The position numbers and the translations under genes are program-made. Shown piece after piece: positions 48,548-60,772 of a stretch of 64,000 bases of DNA. Each line of letters begins with the position of its first letter. Position 1 is the first letter of the stretch. Where the stretch lies: the NCBI GenBank assembly GCA_019914945.1, contig CM034102.1, positions 9,289,501-9,353,500 on the forward strand. Reading direction: 5' to 3'. Source of the DNA: Typha latifolia (lineage: Eukaryota > Streptophyta > Magnoliopsida > Poales > Typhaceae). The notes below the pieces were generated by a model, which was not told the origin of the DNA, did not search any database, and was given only the letters and a program-made list of their open reading frames with translations.

Positions 48548-51245
48548 TGAAACACCCACTTCCAAAAATCACGTGTTCCTCACGTGGAGAAATTCCTCGT
48601 GATTCTCACGAGACCCGTAGTGAAATGATCTCAAAAATATCTGGATAAGTCTAGAAATACCATAATAATTCAACAAATAATCCAAAGTTACAATGTCATA
48701 GACCTCAACAAGCCTCTTGGAGTACAAGTCCAACACAAGTTTTAAAATATAAATACCCTTGCAGGGGCCAAGTCCAACGAAAAATAATAGAGTAAACAAA
48801 TACTAAAATAGAGGAATGAATCTGCTACTCCTCGATATCCGCATCCTCCATAATCAGCTCTGAAACATTTCCACTAAAATGGCGGTGAGCACGGGGCTCA
48901 GCAATTAAAATCCAATAGTAATCTAAGAATATTACATGATAAATAGAAATGCAAACCCGTAACATGTCAGGGAAAGTGTACATTATGACTTTTAATAACT
49001 TCTTCACTATAGTTTCAATTACATAGAAATCCACACAAAAACCGAATCACAAAGACATATCTCACAAAGTACCATAAAATCGACGGGGACTAGTCATCTA
49101 GCAGTAATATCGCCCATACATGCCTGGTGACGCTGCATATGACCGGTTGTTTGTGGCCATCAGACTAAGGACCCGAGTCGTAGGCCCATCAACACCGCTC
49201 TAGTAATCATCGCTCAGAGCGGAATCATCACATACAATAGTTAAGAGCACACAGCTCGATAGACGCCGTGACCCTACGTCCTTGGGTACCGCTAGGACTA
49301 CAATCCCTACCTCTCAATCATCTTTTCTAATATCATACTAGACTAGCCTCCAACTAGGGCAGTGTAATCACCTGAATGCTCCACCAGCTACCGACCTCAA
49401 GTGTAGACCGCTAATATAATACTATATAACCCTTAACCCCGGGTTGAGCGAGTGAAAGGGGCACTGCCTAGTTGGGACTTGACTAATAATGATCATTTAA
49501 CATAATCATCAAATAATAGGAATTATAATCAAGCATAGAGTCTATCATACATGTGCGTTAAGTGATAAATAATGCAAGTAAGAATTGACATGTAATTAAA
49601 TGCAAGAATGAAATATCATGCAATTTTTGCAAGTACTAAACGACATTTTATTAATACAGATAAGAAAATGACATAAATATGCATTTTCGTAGACTATTAT
49701 AGAATTCTACTCGCCTGAGATATTTCTGGAATCCGTCTTACTCTCCTAATCAGTCGGCTCTTCTTGATTTTCGAGATCCTTCCCGCAGAATAATGGATCT
49801 AATAATTTATAAATAAAATAAACATAAGATTAATGGACTTATAGATTAACTATCTTGTTGTATGAATTAAGTTTGATTTTCTAGGTCCGAAATATAATTT
49901 GTCTTAATTTAAAAAAAAAGGTCATTTAGAGTCATTTACAATGTAAGTGTCGAAGATAATTGAAAAGACTAATAAATTCAAATACCTAATTTAATTATGT
50001 ATAAATACTAATTTTATTAATAACATGGTTGAGAAAATTAAAATAATTACCATTTATGTAGCTAACAAAATTAAAAAAAATAACACACTAATAATAAATA
50101 AATTGGTCTTAGCGTTAATGGTTAGGCTGGGCTCAAGGCCTAGCAAATTTGGTGAGAGAGAGTGGGCTACAGACCTACCTACAACCCACTAGACTAGAGA
50201 CAGTGGACTAGGCTCAAGCCCAACAATTCTAAGGCGCACTGGACTGGGCTCAAGGGACCAGTCCAGCAAGGTGAGCTGGTGGACTGGGCTCTAGAGCGTC
50301 CATCGAGGCCTTAGTGAAGGTCCGAGGACATGGGTTGCAGCCCACGCCACAGCCCAAAGAGAGAGCGGTGGGGGTGGGAGTTGGCCCAACCCCCACCTTC
50401 TCCTCGTCTCCTTGCTAGAGAAGAAGAACAGAGGAGAAAAGGTGTTGCTGGTGATCCCCATCACCGGCAGCCCCCAGCTCCAGCAACTCCTCCCCAAGTC
50501 AACTAGGTCGACTTGGGTGCAGGAGTGATCTGAACCTCCGGCCAATGCGGCCGGAGAGTGCGAATTGAGGAATTTAGTGCTAGGTGGGCTCGAAGCCCTC
50601 ATCTCGAGTACCTACCTCTTCCATGTGAAGAGGTGGGTCAGTCGAGGCTGACGAGCGAGGCCACCACCGCCGGTGGTGGCCGCTTGTTCCAAACAAACCC
50701 CGCGGTGGGAGGCAACCTGGCATTGTCTCCCTCGCACCCCGTGGCGTGGGTATTCAATTTGGGTACCCACAGCAAGGGCTTGAAGCGGGGAAACTTCCCA
50801 AACCGGTGGGTGGTCGACTCGAGGTCGCTGGCTGGCGAGTTTCTCCGGTGAAGGCAGACGCAAATAAATTCCTAATTACGCATGATTAACTAGGCTAATT
50901 TCAAATTAAACTAAAGAGGGGATGGAGGCTAACTTGAGGATCGAGGTGAGGGGGTTTTGGTTGGCTGCCGGCGCTCCGGTGACTCCTGCCTGCGACCTAA
51001 GCTTCGGTAGCTCAGGATAGAAAAGAGAGGAAGGAAGAATGAGAGAGAGGAATTTCGAAGAGTGAAACCAACCTAGAAGCTGATGGGGGAGGGGGTTTAA
51101 ATAGGGATGAGGCGGACAGTGCAGCGGAGTGGAGTTAGCTCCACACCGGCGCACTTCTCTCCCACGCACATGCGCTGCGGCGTTAGAGTGCACGCACATG
51201 GCACGTGCACTGAATTTTTTTTTGTTTTTAAACATGGGTGTTACA
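48548..51245 (-). mobile_element. Solo LTR X inserted in gag of N
   Basis: The minus strand reads TGTAACACCCATG ... GGAAGTGGGTGTTTCA. It is flanked by CCTTT at 48543-48547 and 51246-51250, and excision would rejoin gag seamlessly. It is 2698 bp long. The landmarks TCAGACTAAGGACC (about 49165) and the GC-rich GGACTGGGCTCAAG repeats (50110-50300) match the layout of LTR F, so it is the same superfamily. Reading frames inside are not supported as genes. Confidence 0.92.
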
Positions 51246-53735
51246 CCTTTTCTATAGCAGCGATGATGGAGGAGAAGGTCAAGGAACTATGAAGAAGCTC
51301 CAAGGTGCCATGGAGCCCTACGGACTGGACTGGAGAGGATCCGAGCTGGCTCCATCGAGGAGTGTTGCATTTTGTCCTCCCACTCGGGCGCAAGGGGGGA
51401 AGTCCCTACTACCTAGTGCTCCTCTCACTGATATCGAAGGGCAATGGAAGAGCTTCTCCTGATCGCTAACCCTAGCACAAATCGAGGAAACGAGGGCCAA
51501 GGGTTTGTGCTTCTATTGCGACAAAAAGTTAGCTTCGGGCCACAAGTGTGGCAAACAACCAATGATGATCATGTTCCTTGGAGGACATGATGAGGGAGTA
51601 ATGGAGCCATGGGGCGATGAAGAGGAGGTAGGATATGGAGGTCGTAGACCACATGGAAGAGGTGCATGCCGAGTTGAGCTTACATTCCTATTCGAGCTCG
51701 CGAGCACCCCAAGCCCTATGAGTTGAGGGTTCGATTAAGATTCAGCAAGTCGAGATACTAATCGACTCATGTAGCACACATAATTTCATGGATGAGAAGT
51801 TGGTTTGGCAGATTGGGTTGGGGGGTGATTCCAACCATCGGATTCAATGTAGCCATCGGAGATTTACAATCTTGCATAGTGAAAGTAGGTGCGATGGAGT
51901 TGAGGTGCAGATCCAAGGTGAGATGTTCCGGTTGGACCTTAACCCATTGACACTCAAGGGCCCCGACTTAATCCCCTAGGAGTTCAATGGTTTCAGGCAA
52001 TTAGGCCCAATCCGAGTTGTGAGGATGAACTTTGAATATGAGGGGAGACCAATCCAGCTCGAAGGGTTAAGGCCAGCCCCTAGGGCTAGCCTTCAAGCCC
52101 TAACCCCGTTACCACAAGCTGTCTGCCACGGCTTGTTATGCAGTTGGTCTCAACCACGGAGGAACCGAACCCAAGTAACACAATAGTTGTACGGACTACT
52201 GCTGATTCAAGACCACGATCATCGGATCGAGATCACACTAAGAGCCAAACTAGTGAACGTGAATCCCTACCAGTATCCACATGCTCAAAAGGATGAGATC
52301 ACTTAGGTGGTACGAGAGATGTAGGGCCAAGGCATCATCTGGCTAAGCCACAGTGCGCCTACAGTTCGCCGGTCTTACTGGTGCGGAAGTAGAAGTGATA
52401 GCGATTCTGTGTGGATTACCGAGCACTAAATGCCATTACTAGCAAGGATTGGTATTCGATACCGGTAATCGAGGAATTATTGGACGAGTTAGCCGGTGCC
52501 ACCATCTTCACCAAGCTAGATTTGTGGGCCGGCTATCACCAGATCAGGGTTCGGGATCGGTACACTTTTGATGCAGGAAGGGTGACTTATAGCCTACATG
52601 AGCAAGGCCCTATTGCAACGGTCATGCCAATTGTCAATGTATGAGCGAGAGATGTTAGTTGTGGTCCATGCTGGTAGAAAGTGAAGCCCATACCTAACCG
52701 GAAGGCAATTCATAGTGCACACTGATCAAAGAAGTCTGCCCTACTTACTCGGGCATAGGATCCACACTCCAGCGAAACAAAGGTGGCTCTCCAAGTTGCT
52801 CGAGTATGACTATGACTTGGTTCACAAAAAGGATTTGGAGAACGGCTCAGCTGATGCACTCTTGTGCCAACTTGGTGCTGCTGAGCTAGCAACCTTGTCG
52901 ATTCCAACCGTCTCTTTATTGGACTGGATGGTACAATTTTGATAATGGTTCGGAGAACTTGCTACTAGAGTGACTCAAGACCAATCAAGTCAGATCGAGT
53001 ACAACATAAGAGATAGACTCGTGCTCAAGGGGGACCACATCCTAATCCAAACTAATGCAGACTTGCGGACCGCTTTGATTTGCCACTTCCATGACTCACC
53101 CATTGCGGGCCACGAAGGCATCCTTGGGACCCATAGGATACTAGGCCTCAATTGCTGGTGGATCGGCATGAAGAAAGTCCTAGTGGATAGGGATGCTCAG
53201 ATCTAAAGGCTGAGGGCCAACTTAGCGGTTGCACAAAATTGGATGAAGCAGATCTACAATCGAGGACTACAGGATCGTACATTCGCAGTAGGAGATTGGG
53301 TCTACATCAAACTCAAGCCGTACCGTTAGACCTCGGTTCAACCCATTATGAACCAAAATCTGGCACATAGATACTTTGGGCGGTACCAAATGATTGAATG
53401 GGTAGGCGAGGTGGCCTACCAACTTGATCTTCTAGATGATTCGCGAGTGCACCCAGTGTTCCATGTTTCAGCCTTGCGAGCGCAAGTTGCAGCTGAGACA
53501 GCTGTTGCGACCAACATACCCGATACAACGACACATGACCAAGAGCCCATGGCACTTCGGGATCTTAGAGTTCTAGCCAAAAGAAGGATTCAGGTAGACA
53601 GAAGTTTGAACATACAAGTACAAGTATAGTGGTCGAACATACCAATGAGAGATCCGACTTGGGAGTCTAAGTTCGAGTTAATGTAGTGCTTCTCAGACTT
53701 CTCACCTTGAGGACAAGGTGGTCGGAAGCGTGGTG
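51246..53735 (+). pseudogene. Gag end to chromodomain of N, with internal deletions
   Basis: Resumes gag (AAMMEEKVKEL). Then come a zinc knuckle, CFYCDKKLASGHKCGK (51502), and protease with LIDSCSTHNFMDEKL, where catalytic DSG reads DSC. RT fragments [10 protein letters not shown] and [13 protein letters not shown] follow, then a jump near 52555 that removes the rest of RT including the YxDD box. RNase H (HTDQRSLPYLLGHRI, KQRWLSKLLEYDYDLVHKK) is next. The integrase finger HFHDSPIAGHEG ends at MKK and jumps near 53175 to the integrase C-terminus, so the catalytic core is missing. Last come HPVFHVSALRAQ and a chromodomain remnant (WSNIPMRDPTWESKFEL). Clearly non-functional. Confidence 0.88.
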
Positions 53736-53739
53736 GAGT

Positions 53740-54195
53740 GATGTGATCCGGATTTGATCGGATCGATTCGCGAGTACATTGGGCTCAATTGATCGAGTCA
53801 TTATAGCAAGTCCAAAAAAGTCATGACAGCACTTAAGGCAAGTATACTTAAGTTAACTAAACCTTTAAAGCAAGTCCAATTAGGTCATGTAAGCATTTAA
53901 GGCAAATCCTAATTCTGAGCCGTCTCAGCGTTTAGGGCTGGTCTTAGTGGGGCTTATTGTTTCCAACCTCTATTTATAGAGGGGTTGGGCTCCTTTATTA
54001 GGCATCCAAGCATTGAGAAATTACTCTAGCCTTGAGTTTATTTTTGGAGTAAGAGTAAGATAACCTAGGACTAGAAGTAAATTAATCTCCCTTCATCATC
54101 GCCATTGCTGCTCTTCATCTTTGTCACCCTCACCACTGCCGTCATCCCTCCTTCCACCCACTCTACCAGCCATAATTCACCCTAATCGAAACCTA
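53740..54195 (+). repeat. LTR between N and O
   Basis: Starts TGATGTGATCCGG after the N stop. It contains AAGGCAAGT-type tandem units (53800-53930), a TATTTATAG TATA box (53967), and CATCCAAGCATTGAGAA, matching the minus-strand fragment at 2101-2455. No primer site is seen before gag of O, so the U5 end is eroded. Confidence 0.6.
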
Positions 54196-57100
54196 CACTC
54201 CCTTATTATGGATCATCTCTAGTCGGTTAGTAACAGATCCACCGCTGGTAACAAGTACCCGACTACCCGAAAACACAAGTCCACCACCGGAACCGCCGAT
54301 CCCACCACCCTCGACAGCTCAGCTGGAGGTGCTGCCATCCTTGCAATCAATACAAGCATTAATGGCTGAGATGGTTTTCCGCTGTTCGCGAACTCCATGA
54401 TGAATGGACACAACGAGCACAAATGGAGAGGAGTGTTGTGGCTCTCGAACTGATGAGCACTAAATCGGTTGAAGAGTAGGATGGTGTAGGGTTTGGAGTG
54501 GATCCATCCCGTTGGCATGCACACCAATTGGTGAAGCTACTACTACTATGGTTTGACGCATGAGATAGAGTTGAGCGCACCAAAACTCCACCACATTCAA
54601 CAGCTTGGACTTGGTCTGACCAGACGGTGCCTAGAGCTTGACCCGAACCAGCACAACCCAAGGCTTGCACTGAGCCACCCGCAGTTATGGTTTGGCCTGA
54701 AACAGAGCAAGGTAGACTCTAGCATGAACCGTCTACACCAAGACCAAGGCTTGAGCGACCCGCAGCTGGAGATTGACCCGATCTTAGACCGAGCCACCTC
54801 TGGTTAGGGCAGGCGGGCAATGGTCCGAAGCAATGGATCAGGGAGTCGATGCTATAGTGGCTCCCCTCCACAAGGCAAAAGGGATCCAAGCAGGAAACGA
54901 GGACTTGCAATCCATGAAGATGGGCCATTTGTAGGGGCTCAAGTTTGAACCATACAACTTGACTGGCTCTATTGAGCAGATCAATTCTTCACCTACCACC
55001 AGACCACAGACCATTAGAAAGTCCTAATAGCCTAATTCCACATCGAGGATGTCACGGTCAGATGGTTCCAAGCGGCACAACGAACTCAACCATATCCGAC
55101 TTGGGGTGAGTTTGCGTCCGCCATATGTACTCGGTTTAGTCCGACTGAGTATGAAGACTTATGAGCAATTTTGACTAAGCTAACTGAGTGGACCATGGTA
55201 CGACCTTATCAAGAAGAGTTTGAGAGAAGTTGCAATCGTGTACCGTGTTGTTCAGACTTAGCCCTCCGTAGCACCTTCATCAGTAGACTCAGATCCGACA
55301 TACAAGCAAAGGGAGGTTAAGGCCATGAGGCTTAGGACATTGTTGGAGGCCTTTTCTACAGCGGCGATGATGGAGGAGAAGGTCAAAGAGCTACGAAGAA
55401 GCTCCAAGGTGCCATGGAGCCCTACGGACTCGAGAAGATCCCTACTGGCTCCATCAAGCAGTGCTGGATTTTGTCCTCCCACTAGGCCACAAGGGGGGAG
55501 GGAAGTCCCTACTACCTACTGCTTCTCTCACTAAGGAAACTAGGGCCAAGGGTTTGTGCTTCTATTGCAAAAAAAGTTTTCTCTGGGCCACAAGTGTGGA
55601 AAACAACCTGCGATGATCATGTTCCTTGGAGGAGACGAGGAGGGATTAATGCAGCCATGGGGCGATGAAGAGGAGGTATTCCGATATGGAGGTGGCGGAC
55701 CACGAGGATGAAGTGCATACCGAGTTGAACTTACATTCCTATTCGAGCTCATGAGCACCCCGAACCCTATGAGTTGAAGGTTCGATTAAGAAGCACACAT
55801 AATTTCATGGATGAGAAGTTGGTTCGACAAATTGGGTTGCGGGCTGACTCCAACCATCGGATTCGATGTAGCCATCAGATATTTATAGTCTTGCGGAGCG
55901 AAAGTAGGGTCGATGGAGTTGAGGTGCAGATCCAAGGTGAGATGTTCTGGTAGGACCTTCACCCATTGGCCCTCGTCTTGGTCTTAGGCGTTCAATGGTT
56001 TCAGGGCTTAGGCCCAATCCTAGTTGCATGATGCGGATGAATTTCGAGTATGAGGGGAGACCAATTTGACTCGAAGGGTTAAGGCCAGACTCTCGGGCTA
56101 GCCTTCAAGCCCTACCACAAGCTGGCTGCCACGTCTTGTTATGCAGTTGGTATCAACCACGGAGGAACCAAACCCAAGTAACACAATAGCCGCTGATTTG
56201 GACTCACTTCTCCAAGCGTTTGATCAAGTCTTCAAACAGCCGTACGAACTACCGCTGATCCAAGACCACGATCATCGGATTGAGATCACACAAAGAGCCG
56301 AACCAGCGAACGTGAGGCCCTACCGGTAACCACATGCTCAAAACAATGAGATCACACGGGTGGTATGAGAAATGTTGGATCAAAGCATCATCTAGCTAAG
56401 CCATAGCGTGCCTACTCTTCGCCGGTCTTATTGGTGCGTAAGTAGGACTTGATGGCTATTCTGCGTTTATTACAGAGCACTAAATGCCATCATCATCAAG
56501 GACTAGTATCCGATATTAGTTATCAAGAAATTATTGGATGAGTTAGCCGGTGCGACCATCTTCACCGAGCTATATTTGCGCCGTATCACCAGATCAGGGT
56601 CCAGGCAACCAACATTCACAAGACAGCCTTTCGAACCCTTGACGGACATTAAGCGTTCCTTGTAATGCCCTTTGGCTTGACCAATTCCTCAGCAACTTTT
56701 CTACGGCTGATGAACGATGTATTTCGCCCACTCCTTTGACGGTATGTTTTGGTGTTTTTTTGATGAGCACCTACACCACCTATAGACAATCATGGAGATA
56801 CTTCAGGCACATGGGCTGAAGGTGAAGAAAAGCAAGCACCTTTGGGGCCAGCCACGAGTTGAGTACCTAGGGCACTTCATCTATTCCGCAGGTGTGGAGG
56901 CTGATCCCGCGTAGGGGGCTAGCGTGATGCATCGGCCCTAACTGAAGACATCCAACGAGCTCCGAGGCTTCCTAGGTCTCACCAGCTACTACCGCCAATT
57001 CATCTAGGGCTACGGGAAGATTGCAGCCCCACTAACCTCCCTACACCGCAAAGACTGGTTTCAGTGGAACGACAAGGCGGAATGGACATTTGAAGAACTC

Positions 57101-58341
57101 AAGCAAGCCATAACCATGGCGCTCGTTTTAGCCCTACCAGATTTCACCCAAGTCCTTTGTTTGAAGTATGATGCATCTTGCTCCGAGATCGATACAATTT
57201 TGATGTAGGAAGGGTGGTGTATAGTCTACATGAACAAGGCCCAATCGCAACGGTCATGCCAATTGTTGATGTACGAGCAAGAGATGTTAGTTGTGGTCCA
57301 CGATGTTAGCAAGTGGCGCCCATACCAAACCAGAAGGCAATTCATAGTGCGCACCGATCAAAGTCTGTCCTACTTACTCGGGCAAAGGATCCACTCTCCA
57401 GAGCAACAAAGGTGGCTCTCCAAGTTGTTCGGGTGTGACTACAACTTGGTTTACAAAAAGGATTTGGAGAACGGCCCAGTCGATTAACTCTCATGCCCAC
57501 CTGATGCGACCGAGCTTGCTACCTTGTCTATTCCAACCCTCCCCTTATTGGACTGGATCAGTACAATTTTGATAATGATTTGGAGAACTTGCAGCTCGAT
57601 TGACTCAAGACCTATCAAGTTAGATCGAGTACAGCACGAGAGACAAACTCGTGCTCCAAGGGGACCCAATCCTAATCCCAACTAATGCAGACTTGCGGAT
57701 TGCTTTGATTTGCCACTTCTATGACTCACCCATTGCGGGCCACGAAGGTATCTTTCGGACCCACAAGTGACTAGGCCTGAATTGCTGGTGCATCAGCATG
57801 AAGAAAGACGTGCACAACTACATTCGCGCATGTGAAGTTTGCCAACGAGTCAAAGCAGATTCGACTCGACTAGCCGGCCTTCTCCAACCCCATCCCGTGC
57901 TTGACTGAATCTGGGAAGATATTTCAATGGATTTCATTGAAGGCCTACCAACCGTCCAAGGGCGATCGGTTATTATGGTGGTGGTCGACCCCTCTCCATG
58001 TATGCGTATTTCTCAGTGCTCAACCACTTCGGACGGAAGGTCGCGAACGGTCATCGTGCACGATGTGGCTAAACTTCACGAAATACCTAGATTTATCGTG
58101 TCCGACCGATATCCAGTGTTCACTAGACGAACGGGCAGATAGAGGTCTTGAACCAATTTTTCGAGCAATACGTACGGTGCTACATCGAAGAGCAGCCAAG
58201 GCGGTGGCTCCAATTCTTTCCATGGGCAGAGTGGGGTTACAACACTGCCCACTACTCAGCCATAGACAGAATGCCATTTAAGGCAGCTTAGGAAAGATCA
58301 CCCTATACCTTGGTCTCCTATGGAAAACCTAGTGGATAGGG
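54196..58341 (+). pseudogene. Chromovirus O, gag to integrase, frameshifted
   Basis: Longest pol in the window. The gag N-terminus (AQLEVLPSLQSIQALMAEM) and mid-gag at 54950-55350 come first, then a zinc knuckle broken by a frameshift after CX2C (55560). The protease start is deleted before HNFMDEKLV (55800). RT runs 56200-56900: PFGLTNSSATF and LMNDVF are present, but the YxDD box is deleted (VFF-DEHLHHL). GLKVKKSKHLW, VEYLGHFIYSAGVEADP and ELRGFLGLTSYYRQFI follow. RNase H has KYDASCSEI, TDQSLSYLLGQRI and DYNLVYKKD. The integrase finger and core start ([24 protein letters not shown]) are present. Many stops occur. It is cut at 58341 by LTR K. Confidence 0.88.
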
Positions 58342-59055
58342 TGATACGATCTCCCCTTAGGCTAAGGTTCGATCTATTCCAATTCTCTGATCCGGGCTAG
58401 ATCTGCCATGAAACTTTGAAATAAGATCCCGAAAGAAGCTGCCGTCGGATCGACATGAAATTTGGATAGGTTATCCAGAAAAGAGCTTTCCAACAAATTA
58501 AGTTTTAGGTGAATCGGATATGGGGATCTCGAGATATCGTTCGATTAGTTGACGAACGTCAGGTTGGTTTATTTAGGATCCGTGGATGGAGGCACGAGAT
58601 CGTAGGATGATGGTGGTTGGAGGTGGACCGGCGTTTGTGGGGTGGCACTGATGAAAAGTGGTGATGGAAAGGTTATGTTTGATGGAAAGGTTAGGGAAAG
58701 TGTTGGATAGATTAGAAGAAGGGGAAGGAGAGGGCCACCCTTAAGGGACTAGGGTGATTGGCCAGTCGAAGGAGGTTAGAAGCGACGTCGCTAGGGATTG
58801 AGAGAACGAGAGCGAAGAAGACGAATGAGGCAAGGGAAAACTCAATTCTTCAAAAATCAATAATGACCTCTGGTTGCCATCCACTTCCTTTTAGAGGCTA
58901 ACCAACAACTCAAAATTAACTCTAAACAATACAATTTCGCCAACCGCGTTCGAACATTGCCAATCGCGTTCGAACGCACTGAGTTTGCTCTTCTCCAGAT
59001 TTGCAAATGCGGTGCAAGCGTTCGAACGCGCAATCGAACGCGCAATCGATAACCT
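58342..59055 (-). repeat. 3' LTR of element K (truncated)
   Basis: Direct repeat of 60773-61490. On the plus strand it begins TGATACGATCTCCCCTTAGGC and includes the block CTTTGAAATAAGATCCCGAAAGA. A TTCGAACG array lies at 58935-59050. Similarity to the other LTR stops near 59055, where J+ related sequence starts. Confidence 0.8.
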
Positions 59056-59737
59056 CTAGATCTACAACTTTGATATTCATGACTTCTCCAGATTCAGAAT
59101 ATATCTATAACAAAGCGAAAGCTTAATCCAAAAGGTATTCGGAGAAGATAAGGAATACTGGTTTAGTTGGTTTGTTTGGGTTTCATATTGTTCTAGGACT
59201 TGTTGGCTAGCCTCTATAAATATGTGGTTGCCACCCAACTTTATATTGCTATTGGATTCTTAATTTCTTGCCTCCTATCTTCTCTCTAGACTCCTCCCTC
59301 CCTCTTCACCATCCTTCCACCTCTACCGTTGGCAAGGTTTCTCCTCGCTTCTAATCTCCCTCGACTGTCGAGCCACCCCTCTTCTTTAGGATCTCGACCA
59401 CTTCGTTCCCTTCGTCTACTTCCCTTAATCACTTCCACAATCCACCCTCATCTCCATATCCATCCATAACCCTAACATCCACTCCACCCGTCACCACCAC
59501 CATCACCCACGTTATTCCGTATTTTCGTCCCTGCTACAGTCGAATCTGCAAAGGGCATAAATACGAAAGTTGTAGATTAGGAAGATAAGAATCCAACCCA
59601 ATTAGTTTCATAATTTTCTAACTACCGGAGAATATGTGAAGAATATTTTTCCCACGATTGCGCCGACTGCTTCCTGCCATAAATTCAGATCTTAAGTAAT
59701 TGTTCCGTAGCCGATCTTTTGGTTCTAGATCTCATCA
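59056..59737 (+). repeat. LTR of J+ (5'-truncated)
   Basis: TATAAATA box at 59214. R-U5 (59240-59737) matches J- in reverse complement and ends TCTAGATCTCATCA before the primer sites. 59056-59110 resembles a U5 piece in the opposite sense, so the left edge is mosaic. Confidence 0.65.
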
Positions 59738-59740
59738 ATT

Positions 59741-59814
59741 TGGTATCCGAGCCTTAACAAATTGGTATCACAGACTATCATTTGGTATCAGAGCTTAACA
59801 ATTGGTATCAGAGC
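59741..59814 (+). other. Fourfold tandem primer-binding site of J+
   Basis: Copies at 59741-59752 (TGGTATCCGAGC), 59763-59774 (TGGTATCACAGA), 59783-59794 and 59803-59814 (both TGGTATCAGAGC). Units are 20-22 bp with linkers like TTAACAAT. Only the two gag-proximal copies are perfect. Confidence 0.88.
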
Positions 59815-59837
59815 AGGCGAACCTCAGACCTCCATTA

Positions 59838-60357
59838 ATGGTTGAAACAAGGAAGATGACATCAACAAGGAGACCTATGGAGAGAACACCGACAAGGGAG
59901 GACTCAATGCACGATGATTCTAATTGTGAGGCCGATTCCCTTTGAGCGACCATGGCAGGACCAAGTCAACCAACGTCTATGGGTTCGAATATGGATGAAC
60001 TAAGGGGCATGTTCCAAACATTGTTGTATAGAGTTGGTGGAACCCGAGAGGCGTGAGGCACCGATACGCTTCGTCGATGAGAATGATTGGCACTATGAGG
60101 ATGAGCTTGATCCCTATGGAAATGGTGATGGACATGCTCGAGGATTTAGAGAAGGTGATCAGCATGCACAAAGGTTTAGACCTGAACCAAGGATTTTTTG
60201 CGAACCTGACAATACTATTCTGGGAAGAACCACACGTTTGGACTTTCCAAAATTCCAAGGCAGTGATCCAACAGATTGGGTATTTCAAGTTGAACAATAT
60301 TTTGATTGTCAAGGTACAGCGGAAGATGCAAAAATCCAGATGGCAGTTCGTTGCGGC
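59838..60357 (+). pseudogene. Gag of J+ (deleted and truncated)
   Basis: The ATG at 59838 follows the primer array by 23 bp. The N-terminus parallels J- (MTSTRRPMER, MHDDS, MGSNMDELRGMFQTLL). It has a TGA at about 59943 and a deletion of about 215 bp after LLYRV, which shifts the frame before VEPERREAPIRFVDENDW. DFPKFQGSDPTDWVFQ and EQYFDCQGTAEDAK follow. It stops at the junction with antisense gag of K near 60350. Confidence 0.85.
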
Positions 60358-60731
60358 TGACCATGAAGTGTAGATGTTCGATCTTGCTGTATAGTCAAAT
60401 TCTCCCCTATTTTTGTGGGGAACGGGAAGGCCATGGAGAATGTTGGGTATGCTACGGAGAGCTCCCCATGCTGCCTTGCAATTGCCATGCTTGTTGAAGA
60501 AGGTTTCGACCATGCTCGTATTTCCCGAATCATCTTCATCATCATCTGGTTGTTGATGGCCATTTGTTCGGAAAGATACCCCGACACTTCTTGAACACTA
60601 GGTTCTTCCGTATTCCGATTAGATCGGGTGGTTCCGTGGGTGGAAGTCCCCGCAACTGTTTCCCCCTCCTCTATTGGGAGAATCTCTTCGTCATCTTCTC
60701 ACCGTGCAGCCAAGGCTCTGGTGGTCGTCAT
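60345..60731 (-). pseudogene. Gag N-terminus of K
   Basis: The ATG at 60731 lies 27 bp after the primer site. The product starts MTTTRALAAR, then a TGA (codon 11), then an acidic stretch (EDDEEILPIEEGE) and a helical segment (SGYLSEQMAINNQMMMKM). The open frame runs on across the junction into antisense J+ sequence. The rest of the element is missing. Confidence 0.65.
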
Positions 60732-60757
60732 AGGAAGCGCTTGTCCGAGGAACGGTG

Positions 60758-60770
60758 GCTCTAATACCCA
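60758..60770 (-). other. Primer-binding site of K
   Basis: The minus strand reads TGGGTATTAGAGC, the initiator-Met site with one insertion and one change, two bases from the LTR end. Confidence 0.7.
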
Positions 60771-60772
60771 CT

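Noticed and set aside
54196..58341. Integrated pararetrovirus (caulimovirid)
   Set aside because: RT and RNase H are followed by an integrase finger and core, and related copies end in a chromodomain, with LTRs and tRNA primer sites. This fits Ty3/gypsy.
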